A stretch of 64,000 bases of DNA from Pseudoduganella dura (GTDB lineage: Bacteria; Pseudomonadota; Gammaproteobacteria; Burkholderiales; Burkholderiaceae_D). Positions 25,601 through 32,517 of this stretch are shown here, one piece after another. The notes beneath the pieces are model-generated. The model was given only the letters and a program-made list of their open reading frames with translations. It searched no databases and was not told the DNA's origin. How positions within the stretch are numbered: position 1 is the first letter of the stretch; each line of letters starts with the position of its first letter. Position numbers and translations under genes: made by a program. The DNA is taken from NCBI RefSeq assembly GCF_009727155.1, contig NZ_WNWM01000002.1, forward strand, positions 4,340,001-4,404,000, written 5' to 3'.

Positions 25601-26045
25601 GCGTCCACACGTAGTGCCACTTCTCGCCCGTTTCGAAGCATTCGCAGGCGATCGGCTGGCCCGCGCGCTGTTCGTTCACGTTGTAGCTGTCGTCGCGGAT
25701 GTGGGACGCGGCATCCTGCCGCATTTCGGCCATCGCCATCGCGAACAGCGCGTCGAACGCCACGTTGCCGCTGCGCACGCGCGGCAGGCCGGCGCTCTCC
25801 GAGTAGGTCACGCTTTGCGGGTCGCCGTCGCGCAGCTTCAGCGTGGTGTTGTGCGTGTAGGTACGCAGCGGCGCACCGCCATCCGCGGTACTGTCGCCCG
25901 CCGTGCCGTCGTTCAGCGCGATGCGCACGGTTTCCTGCTTGCCCCAGGAGCCGAAGGGAATGGATTGTTCGGTGGCATGGACCGCGCCCGCGGCGAGCAT
26001 GCCGAGCGCGATTGCCGCGGCGATCGAGATGGTGGTGCGCTTCAT
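22689..26045 (-). CDS. Secreted bifunctional glycosidase-esterase fusion
   Basis: This 1118-residue exported protein (signal peptide IAAAIALGMLAAGAVHA) joins two enzyme types. Residues about 100-640 look like an (alpha/alpha)6 barrel related to glycogen-debranching or GH15-type glycosidases, with WTRDLSYAAG, DWREQSYASWTPD and DKFDWLGQ. Residues about 640-840 form beta-sandwich, carbohydrate-binding-like sequence (GTYAVQVRYRNNAHQVNLG). Residues about 850-1118 are an esterase_D/CE1-like alpha/beta hydrolase: VLYMHDGQNLF, nucleophile elbow GSSFGG (Ser about 997), and a late Asp/His region ending with GGTHSEQSW. It is divergent from the TonB receptor and shares an upstream palindrome with it. The likely substrate is an alpha-glucan or an acylated oligosaccharide. 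Confidence 0.75.
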   Translation of the reverse strand: MKRTTISIAAAIALGMLAAGAVHATEQSIPFGSWGKQETVRIALNDGTAGDSTADGGAPLRTYTHNTTLKLRDGDPQSVTYSESAGLPRVRSGNVAFDALFAMAMAEMRQDAASHIRDDSYNVNEQRAGQPIACECFETGEKWHYVWTRDLSYAAGLGLGMLDPQRVRNSLQFKLAGYRDGVTKPAVVPGSADGLQIVQDTGSGGSWPVSTDRVTWAFGADEALKALPPEERAAFVPVALKALANTLEIDRVAVFDPAAGLYNGEQSFLDWREQSYASWTPDHLAHMATAKALSTNVAHYKALTLAAQLAEEQGDAATAKRYGDWAVQLKDAINARLWLKDAGMYSSLTAGHFDGAPMDKFDWLGQALAVVTGVADAEQATSIVARYPHGPMGAPVIWPQQPGRAVYHNRAIWPFVTAYGLKAAVQVQNVAAADAAYDTLLRAAAVNASNMENMEWLSGQPMLEDGKDTARDLSGPVVNSRRQLWSVGGFAGALVGGVFGVSTTNDGIQVKPFITSKLRNEAFRGSGSALLAGLRLRGHALDVQVVLPAPQDASGYYPVQQVLLNGKPVDGRIKWQDLAAHNTIVVQLGALLPGRQALTRVAADPLALDPAVFSPAEPAVTAAARGKLAELKFDAAPAAGAVYNIYRDGRLVAANIRGAAWTDPKPGTASCYAVEAVFPVSGNRSHHSAPACLGTALEVAAGDARIASSVKARDGVIGQWGAPADTFAASIAVRQAGTYAVQVRYRNNAHQVNLGITGGVKWMKVIDAAGTVVARGVVQLPHSPAGQTVYSTPLAAQLKAGTFAIELSDFINMSSLQSNAAYADAGGKAGAMNRFDIHGIRLLATGAPADMPMNGPVARGRLEIVDRFASPQLANERKLRIWLPAGYDRNPGKRYPVLYMHDGQNLFDPKTAAYGAEWNIDEVADRLAAWGEMREIIVVGVDNTPERNAEYTPCCDARWGGGKVAAYGRFLVDTVKPYIDGRYRTLPGRADTAVMGSSFGGLASLHMAQQHANVFGQAGIVSGSFWWNGSTPVATAPRAAATPVRLYVDGGTAADGIEGTRAFRQALLRNGWHEGGNLLYVEDEGGTHSEQSWAGRVHRALAWFFPAAQSRGESKSTQ

Positions 26046-26199
26046 GTCAGCTCCAGGATGATGGCCGTGGTAAGCGTGGTGGTCGGCAGCGCGACGCTGC
26101 GTTCGACGGTCTGGCCGCCGGCAGGAATGCCGGCGACGGCGGTACGGCATGGATCGGCGGCGGCGGCAGGAAAGCGGACCATGTGTCTCCTCATGGGGA

Positions 26200-26214
26200 A
26201 GTAGTGGTACTACA
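26200..26214. promoter_or_regulatory. GTAGT-N3-ACTAC operator candidate, site 1
   Basis: AGTAGTGGTACTACA has five-base arms around a GGT centre. It lies 155 bp upstream of the glycosidase-esterase gene and matches palindromes upstream of other alpha-glucan genes in the window. Confidence 0.55.
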
Positions 26215-26380
26215 GGCTCGTCAATGGCCTGCTGGGCGTAAAACGTGAGCAGAATACTATGTGCTGCAGGCGCGCACAACGATCCTGGAGGGCGGTTTAC
26301 TAGTTTTAATACAGCGCCCACGGAAATTTGACGGTTTCGTTACATCTTTACAGTGGAAACGATTGTTCTACGGAATTTTA

Positions 26381-26395
26381 TGTAGTTACACTACA
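26381..26395. promoter_or_regulatory. TGTAGT-N3-ACTACA operator candidate, site 2
   Basis: TGTAGTTACACTACA is a perfect six-base-arm palindrome in the gap between the divergent glycosidase-esterase and receptor genes. It is the best copy of the motif in the window. Confidence 0.65.
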
Positions 26396-26499
26396 GCTGG
26401 ATGTGGCGACGTCTGTAGCCGCGATACAACGAAAACGTGCGGAAGCCCGGAAACAGGGGCTGAAACGGCCAATTTGCGTGATCTCGGACTGAACTTTAA

Positions 26500-26527
26500 T
26501 TGACACTGCATCTAGTTTTAATACAAA
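26500..26527 (+). promoter_or_regulatory. Likely promoter of the TonB receptor gene
   Basis: TTGACA at 26500-26505 is followed after 16 bases by TACAAA at 26522-26527. The second copy of the CTAGTTTTAATACA repeat covers the spacer and -10 region. The start codon lies about 100 bases downstream. Confidence 0.5.
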
Positions 26528-26632
26528 ATTCTTGCAGGACGTCTAAAAGAGCGGCCGTAATCCTTGGAACCCCGTGTAGTCGAGCTAATTTTTGCGCGCG
26601 GGAACATATTCGTAATTAGTGAGGGGACTTCA

Positions 26633-29377
26633 ATGAAATTCTTCGCGCCTGAGCGCAGCCTGCGCACGGCAATGCAATTGAGCCCGGGTTTGACACCATT
26701 GGCCGCCGGCTGCGCACTCTTCGTTGCGGCATTGGCCAACCCGGCCATTGCACAGGAACAGAACACCGGCGCGGAAGCGGCGCCGATGACCACGGTGACC
26801 GTGACCGGCATTCGCCGCGGCATCGAGGACGCCATCTCCGTCAAGAAGGAAGCGACGTCGATCGTCGAAGCCGTTTCCGCCGAAGACATCGGCAAACTGC
26901 CGGACGTCTCCATCGCCGAATCGATCGCCCGCCTGCCGGGTCTGGCCGCCCAGCGCGTGGCCGGCCGTGCCCAGGTGATCTCGGTGCGCGGCCTGTCGCC
27001 GGATTTCTCCACCACGCTGCTCAACGGCCGCGAGCAGGTCTCCACCGGCGACAACCGCAGCGTGGAATTCGACCAGTACCCGTCCGAACTGCTGTCCGGC
27101 GTGACGGTCTATAAAACCCCGGATGCGGGCCTGATCGGCCAGGGGCTGTCCGGCACGATCGACCTGCAGACGGTGCGCCCGCTCAATTTCGCCAAGCGCA
27201 CCGTGGCGATGAATGTCCGCGGCGAGCACAACTCGCTGGGCAGCATGGCCAACACGAAGTCGCTGGGCAACCGCTTCTCCGTCAGCTACATCGACCAGTT
27301 CCTGAACCGCACGCTGGGCGTGGCGATCGGCTTCGCCCACATGGAGTCGCCGGTGCTGGCCAACGAGACCGGCATCTACGAACCCTGGAAGACGGATGCC
27401 CGTACCGGCCTGCCGGCCGGCACCACTGCCACCGACGGCATCAAGGCATTGTCCCGCACCGGCTACAACCGCCGCGACGGCCTGATGGGCGTGGTGGAAT
27501 ATCGCCCGACCAAGCAGCTCACCAGCACGCTGGACTTCTATGCGTCCGTGTTCAAGCATGAAGACACGGCCAACCAGTTCGAAGTCAACCTGTCCGGCTG
27601 GAACGGCAACCTGCAGCCTTCGCCGTTCTACTCGAACCTGACGAAGAACGGCAACGCGATCAGCACCGCCGTCGCCAACAACGTCTACCCGCTGGTACGC
27701 GGCATGTACACCAGGCGCCGCGACGATATCCGCGCGCTGGGCTGGAACAACGAACTGCGCCTGGACGGCGTGAAGCTGGTGGCCGACCTGTCCTGGTCGA
27801 AAGCCAAGCGCGACGAGCTGGGCCTGGAAAACAACCTGCAGCTGGGCGCCGTCAATACGCCGCAGTATCTCGATACGGTGAACCTGGCGTTCAACACCGG
27901 CGCATTCCCGTCGATGACGCCCGGCCGTGCCGACTACAGCGACGCATCGAACCTGTATGTGAAGAACACGATCTACGGTTCCGGCTACGGCAAGAAGCCG
28001 TATGTGGAAGACGAGCTGAAAAGCGTAAAGCTGGCGGCCAACTTCCAGGCGCCGGCGGCACTGGAAAACTGGTTGTCCGGTTTCGACGTGGGCGTCAACT
28101 ACAGCGACCGCTCGAAGGACAAGGACCAGCCCGAAGGCAACATCAACCTGGTCGGCAACCCGACCACGATCGATCCGTCGCTGCTGTACGGTTCCGTCGA
28201 CCTGGGCTTCGCCGGTGTCGGCAACGTGCCGGCGTGGAATGTGCCGGCCGTCGTGGCGCGCTACATGACGTTCAATCCGACCGCGGGCAGCGGCGCCATC
28301 CTGATCAAGAACTGGTCGGTGGTCGAAAAGATCTCGACCGCGTACGCCAAGGCGAACATCGAACACGAGTTCGGCGACATCTCGCTGCGCGGTAACGTGG
28401 GCGTGCAGGTGCAGCACACCAAGCAGTACTCGGATTCGAAGTACTTCAACGGCGCGGTGGCCGCGGACCAGCAGGTGCAGCCGATCCACGACGGCAAGTC
28501 GTACAACGACTGGCTGCCGAGCATGAACCTGAACTTCAGCCTGCCGAACGACCAGACCGTGCGCGTGGCGCTGGCCAAGCAGATCGCCCGCCCGCGCGTG
28601 GACCAGCTGCGCGCCGCGCTGGACTTCGGCGTATCGGACACCACGTTCAAGCCGGGTGCTTCGGGCGGCAATGCGCAGCTCGATCCATGGCGCGCCAAGG
28701 CGTTCGACGTGTCGTATGAAAAATACTTCGGCAAGAAGGCATACCTGGCCGGCGCGTTCTTCTTCAAGAAGCTGGACACGTACATCTTCACGCAAACGAA
28801 GACCTACGACTTCTCGGCATTCGTTCCGGGCACCAAGGCCAATACGGTCTTCGGCGACTACAAGGCGCCGTACAACGGCAACGGCGGCACGATGCGCGGC
28901 ATCGAGCTGTCCGGCTCCCTGCCGCTGAGCATGCTGACTCCGGTGCTCGACGGCTTCGGCATCGTGGCCAGCGGCACCTACACCGACAGCAATATCGCGA
29001 TCCAGGAACCGGATGGCTCGATCGGCCAGAACATCCCGCTGCCGGGCCTGTCCAAGCGCGTGACGAACCTGACCGTGTACTACGAGAAGAACGGTTTCGA
29101 AACCCGCCTGAGCCAGCGCAAGCGTTCGGACTTCGTGGGCGAGATCGGCAACTTCGCCGCCGAGCGTTCGCTGCGCTACGTGGTGGGCGAGAGCATCCTC
29201 GACCTGCAGCTCGGCTACACGTTCCAGAGCGGTCCGCTGAAGGATGTGGGGGTGGTGCTGCAGGCGAACAACCTGCGCAACGCCGCCTACGAAACCTACA
29301 ACGGTTCGAAGAACCAGCAGCTGGAATACCAGAAGTACGGCCGCACCGTTCTGCTGGGCTTGAACTACAAGTTCTGA
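26633..29377 (+). CDS. TonB-dependent receptor, probable maltodextrin/alpha-glucan importer
   Basis: This 914-residue outer-membrane protein has a signal peptide ending ALANPAIAQ. A plug domain follows with the TonB-Xanth-Caul family landmarks VTVTGIRRGIEDAIS, EDIGKLPDVSIAESIARLPG, VSVRGLSPDFSTTLLNGRE and LIGQGLSGTIDLQT. The remaining 700 residues are beta-barrel, ending in LLGLNYKF with the terminal aromatic residue typical of outer-membrane proteins. The ATG at 26633 has GAGGGG upstream. Its place next to the glycosidase and the shared palindrome suggest transport of maltodextrins, like MalA of Caulobacter, although the ligand cannot be read from the sequence. A strong terminator follows. 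Confidence 0.9.
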   Translation: MKFFAPERSLRTAMQLSPGLTPLAAGCALFVAALANPAIAQEQNTGAEAAPMTTVTVTGIRRGIEDAISVKKEATSIVEAVSAEDIGKLPDVSIAESIARLPGLAAQRVAGRAQVISVRGLSPDFSTTLLNGREQVSTGDNRSVEFDQYPSELLSGVTVYKTPDAGLIGQGLSGTIDLQTVRPLNFAKRTVAMNVRGEHNSLGSMANTKSLGNRFSVSYIDQFLNRTLGVAIGFAHMESPVLANETGIYEPWKTDARTGLPAGTTATDGIKALSRTGYNRRDGLMGVVEYRPTKQLTSTLDFYASVFKHEDTANQFEVNLSGWNGNLQPSPFYSNLTKNGNAISTAVANNVYPLVRGMYTRRRDDIRALGWNNELRLDGVKLVADLSWSKAKRDELGLENNLQLGAVNTPQYLDTVNLAFNTGAFPSMTPGRADYSDASNLYVKNTIYGSGYGKKPYVEDELKSVKLAANFQAPAALENWLSGFDVGVNYSDRSKDKDQPEGNINLVGNPTTIDPSLLYGSVDLGFAGVGNVPAWNVPAVVARYMTFNPTAGSGAILIKNWSVVEKISTAYAKANIEHEFGDISLRGNVGVQVQHTKQYSDSKYFNGAVAADQQVQPIHDGKSYNDWLPSMNLNFSLPNDQTVRVALAKQIARPRVDQLRAALDFGVSDTTFKPGASGGNAQLDPWRAKAFDVSYEKYFGKKAYLAGAFFFKKLDTYIFTQTKTYDFSAFVPGTKANTVFGDYKAPYNGNGGTMRGIELSGSLPLSMLTPVLDGFGIVASGTYTDSNIAIQEPDGSIGQNIPLPGLSKRVTNLTVYYEKNGFETRLSQRKRSDFVGEIGNFAAERSLRYVVGESILDLQLGYTFQSGPLKDVGVVLQANNLRNAAYETYNGSKNQQLEYQKYGRTVLLGLNYKF

Positions 29378-29395
29378 GCGTACCTGTCTGAATGC

Positions 29396-29432
29396 GAAAG
29401 CCCCGTCCGCGCAAGCGGCGGGGCTTTTTTTT
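29396..29432. terminator. Terminator between the TonB receptor and the convergent xylosidase gene
   Basis: AGCCCCG and CGGGGCT form a stem around a GC-rich loop, followed by a run of eight T on the plus strand. A preceding short A run is weak, so it mainly serves the receptor gene. Confidence 0.85.
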
Positions 29433-29435
29433 CAC

Positions 29436-31085
29436 TCAGGTCCGCCTGGGATCGATGCTGTACGGCCGCTCGCGGTACTCGAAATAATCGAAGTCCGCAT
29501 GCAGGCCGGCGCCCGACATGTCCTGGCATGCCATGCCGACGAAGGCGCCGGTGAAGTTGGGCTGGCCCGGCGCGTTGGCTTCGTCCGACAGGATGCTCGC
29601 ATCGAATTGCTGCGGCAGCCATTGCCAGCCGCCGCCGTCCCCGTCGCCGTCGATACGGTAGCCGAAATACAGCCTTTCTTCGTCCACTTCCACGCGCAGG
29701 TGCACCGGCACGTTCGGCGGCAGCGGGACCGGCGCGGTGAAGGTATCGGTCTGCACATGGTTGGGCAGGCTGGTCATCACGCGCAGGTGCCTGCCGATCG
29801 TTTCGTCGTGCGTGATGTACAGGTAGTGGAACTTGGCGCCGTTGTAGTAGCACACCAGGCCCGCCTGCTGCTGGTAGTGTTCCGGTTCGAAGTCCACCAC
29901 GGTGGACGCGCTGTAGCAATGCGACTGCTGGCGGCGCGCCACGAGCGCCTGGCGGAACTGGCCGCCCAGGCTTTCGCGCCCGAACAGGCGCAGGTGGCCG
30001 GGCCGCGCGGCGAGGCTGAGCAGCTCTTCCGGCCACGGCGTGCGCAGCCACTGGAAGTCCACCGGCAGTTCGGGCGCATCGAACTCTTCGCGCGCCGGCG
30101 CGGCGGCGAAGCGGTGTTCCGCCAAGGCGGGCGCGGCGGCCTGCAGCTGCGGGGTTCCCTGGCCATCGGCGGTGCGCAGCCAGCCGTCGTCGCCCCACAC
30201 CACCGGCTGGATCGCGGTCTCTCGCCCCAGCGTGCACGTGCCACGGTTGCGCAGCGGCCGGCCGCACAGGTACACCATGTACGTCCGGCCATCCGGCGTG
30301 TCCACCAGGTCGGCATGGCCGGCCCGCTGCAACGCGGCATCGGGGCGATTGCGCGCGGTGAGGATGGTGACGTCGGGGTGCAGTTCATACGGTCCATGCA
30401 GGTCGCGCGAACGCGCCATCGTCACGCCGTGGTTCCAGCCGGTGCCGCCCTCGGCCGTGAGCAGGTAGTACCAGCCGTTGCGCCGGTAGAGATGCGGCGC
30501 TTCGGTCAGGCCATGCGCCGTTCCCGGGAAAATGTTGCGGCGCTGGCCGACCAGCCGGCGGTCCGCCACCGAGTATTCCTGCGCCACGATGCCGTTGAAG
30601 CGGTTGCTGCCCGGGCGGTGGTCCCACAACTGGTTCAGCAGGTACTTGCGGCCGTCGTCGTCATGGAACAGCGACGGATCGAAGCCGCTGCTGTTCAGGT
30701 AAACGGGATCGGACCAGGGCCCCTCGATCGCCGGGCTGGTGACCAGGTAGTTGTGGAAGTCGCGCAGCGATGCGCTGCCGGTGGCGCCGCCGGTGGAAGT
30801 GCGGCCGTAGCGCTTCACGTCGGTGTAGATCAGCCAGAACAGGCCGTCCGCATATGTCAGGCACGGTGCCCACACGCCGCAGGAATCCGGCGCGCCCAGC
30901 ATGTTCAGCTGGCTGGCGCGGGTGAGCGGGCGGGCCAGCAGGCGCCAGTTGACCAGGTCGCGCGAGTGGTGGATCTGCACGCCCGGATACCACTCGAAGG
31001 TGGACGTGGCGATGTAGTAATCGTCGCCCACCCGCACGATGGACGGATCGGGATTGAAGCCGGGGAGGATCGGGTTCTGGATCAT
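29436..31085 (-). CDS. GH43 family beta-xylosidase / alpha-L-arabinofuranosidase
   Basis: This 549-residue protein has the five-bladed propeller of GH43. The three catalytic acids can be placed: general base Asp13 in NPDPSIVRV, the pKa-modulating Asp in SGFDPSLF (about 137) and the general acid Glu in LTEAPHLY (about 192). The C-terminal 200 residues form the beta-sandwich domain of the XynB-type xylosidases (LVCYYNGAKFHYLYIT). No signal peptide is present, so it acts in the cytosol on imported xylo-oligosaccharides. The start overlaps the stop of the MFS gene by four bases (ATGA), so the two are one operon. Confidence 0.88.
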   Translation of the reverse strand: MIQNPILPGFNPDPSIVRVGDDYYIATSTFEWYPGVQIHHSRDLVNWRLLARPLTRASQLNMLGAPDSCGVWAPCLTYADGLFWLIYTDVKRYGRTSTGGATGSASLRDFHNYLVTSPAIEGPWSDPVYLNSSGFDPSLFHDDDGRKYLLNQLWDHRPGSNRFNGIVAQEYSVADRRLVGQRRNIFPGTAHGLTEAPHLYRRNGWYYLLTAEGGTGWNHGVTMARSRDLHGPYELHPDVTILTARNRPDAALQRAGHADLVDTPDGRTYMVYLCGRPLRNRGTCTLGRETAIQPVVWGDDGWLRTADGQGTPQLQAAAPALAEHRFAAAPAREEFDAPELPVDFQWLRTPWPEELLSLAARPGHLRLFGRESLGGQFRQALVARRQQSHCYSASTVVDFEPEHYQQQAGLVCYYNGAKFHYLYITHDETIGRHLRVMTSLPNHVQTDTFTAPVPLPPNVPVHLRVEVDEERLYFGYRIDGDGDGGGWQWLPQQFDASILSDEANAPGQPNFTGAFVGMACQDMSGAGLHADFDYFEYRERPYSIDPRRT

Positions 31086-32371
31086 GCTTTGCTCGCGACG
31101 AAAGGTTCGGGGTGCCCGGCTTGCCGTGCGGGTTCGCGCACCAGGGTCCACAGCAGCACGGCGGCCACCAGGTCGAGCACCGCCAGGCTGACGAAGAACG
31201 GCGTGTAGCCGACGGTGGCCATCAGCCCGCCGATCAGCAGCGAGAAAATCAGCAGGCCGAGGTTGCCGAAGGTGCCGCACATACCGGCCACCGTGGCCAC
31301 CTCGTTGCGGCGGAACAGGTCCGACGACATCGTGATCACGGTGACGGACAGCGTCTGGTGCGCGAAGCCGGCGAGGCTGAGCAGGGCGATCGCGGCATAC
31401 GGGCTGTCCACGTAGCCGACGAAGGCCACGCCCATCATCATGCAGGCGCCCAGCGTGAACGCGCCGCGGCGCGCATTGATCAGGCGCACGCCGCGCTTTT
31501 GCAGCGCCAGCACCACCACGGGCCCGAACAGGCAACCCAGGTCCGCGGCCAGGAACGGCAGCCAGGCGAACATGGCGATCTGCCCGAGGTCGAAGCCCCG
31601 TACCGTGGTCAGGTACAGCGGCACCCAGAACGACAGCGTGCCCCAGGCCGGGTCGGCCAGGAAGCGGGGCAGGGCGATGCCCCAGAAATTGCGCAGCTTG
31701 AGGATGCTGAGGATGGAAGGGCGCTTGCCGTCGCCGGCCAGGTGCTTTTCCTGGCCGTCGGCGATGTGCCGCGCCTCGTCGGCGGACAGGCGGCGGTGCC
31801 GGGCCGGGGCGTCGTACAGCAGCAGCCATGCCGCCACCCACACCAGGCCGAGCGCGCCGGTGATCACGAACGCCGACTGCCAGTTGTAGTACAGGATGGC
31901 CCACACCACCAGCGGCGGCGCCAGCATCGAACCGAACGAGGCGCCGATGTTGAAGATGCCGCCGGCCATGCCGCGCTCCTGCGCCGGGAACCATTCGGAC
32001 ACCGCCTTCATGCCGGCCGGGTTGGCCGACCCTTCCGCCAGCCCGAGCATCCCGCGCAGGAAAGCGAACGTCTGCCAGTTGGTGGCCATGCCGTGCGCCA
32101 TGCAGATCAGCGACCAGGCGGTGGCGAACATGGCGAAGCCGTATTTCAGGCCGATCACGTCCAGCACGTAGCCGCACAGCGGCTGCAGCATGATCGCGCC
32201 CTGGAACGCCGCCGTGATGTACGAGTATTCCTGGGTGGTGATGCCCAGCTCGGTGAGCAGCGTGGGCGCCGCCACGGCCAGCGTGCTGCGCGTCAGGTAG
32301 TTGATGACGGCCCCCAGCATGATCAGGCTGATCATCCACCAGCGTAGTCCCTTGATCTTGGAGGCAATCAT
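31082..32371 (-). CDS. MFS transporter of the ACS (hexuronate/oligosaccharide) family
   Basis: This 429-residue protein has about twelve hydrophobic helices and the family pattern of anion:cation symporters such as ExuT: NYLTRSTLAVAAPTL near the first helix, GYVLDVIGLKYGF in loop 2-3 and GLAEGSANPAGMKAVSEWFP in helix 4. It is expected in the inner membrane. Because it is translationally coupled to a GH43 xylosidase, xylobiose or a related oligosaccharide is the likely cargo. The ATG at 32371 was chosen because TTGCGCAA and its inverted partner lie right upstream; a longer frame would run through that operator. Confidence 0.85.
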   Translation of the reverse strand: MIASKIKGLRWWMISLIMLGAVINYLTRSTLAVAAPTLLTELGITTQEYSYITAAFQGAIMLQPLCGYVLDVIGLKYGFAMFATAWSLICMAHGMATNWQTFAFLRGMLGLAEGSANPAGMKAVSEWFPAQERGMAGGIFNIGASFGSMLAPPLVVWAILYYNWQSAFVITGALGLVWVAAWLLLYDAPARHRRLSADEARHIADGQEKHLAGDGKRPSILSILKLRNFWGIALPRFLADPAWGTLSFWVPLYLTTVRGFDLGQIAMFAWLPFLAADLGCLFGPVVVLALQKRGVRLINARRGAFTLGACMMMGVAFVGYVDSPYAAIALLSLAGFAHQTLSVTVITMSSDLFRRNEVATVAGMCGTFGNLGLLIFSLLIGGLMATVGYTPFFVSLAVLDLVAAVLLWTLVREPARQAGHPEPFVASKA

Positions 32372-32373
32372 GT

Positions 32374-32464
32374 TTGCGCAATCACGTGTAATGGGACCGC
32401 TACCATAACACATGCAAACGGCGAGATGATTGCGCAAACGTGAGCATTTCGCTCACGTTTGCGT
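32374..32464 (-). promoter_or_regulatory. Operator region of the MFS-xylosidase operon
   Basis: The 13-base element TGATTGCGCAAAC occurs twice in opposite orientation, centred on TTGCGCAA at 32374-32381 and 32430-32437. The second copy runs into a hairpin with arms GCAAACGTGAGC and GCTCACGTTTGC. The first copy ends three bases before the start codon, so a bound repressor would block expression. A LacI- or GntR-type regulator is likely but is not encoded nearby. Confidence 0.55.
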
Positions 32465-32517
32465 CAACTTCCTGAGCGGTACGGGAAGGGCCTTGCCATG
32501 GCGTGCAGTGCCGCCGC

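Larger units (their letters stand above)
26046..26632. other. 587-bp regulatory gap between the glycosidase-esterase and TonB receptor genes
   Basis: The stretch contains no convincing gene. It drops in GC content and holds two GTAGT-N3-ACTAC palindromes, a 14-bp direct repeat (CTAGTTTTAATACA at 26300-26313 and 26512-26525) and a promoter for the receptor. Confidence 0.6.

Noticed and set aside
29436-32381. 981-codon reading of the xylosidase extended upstream
   Set aside because: The extension is the transporter gene read out of frame; the true start overlaps the transporter stop as ATGA.
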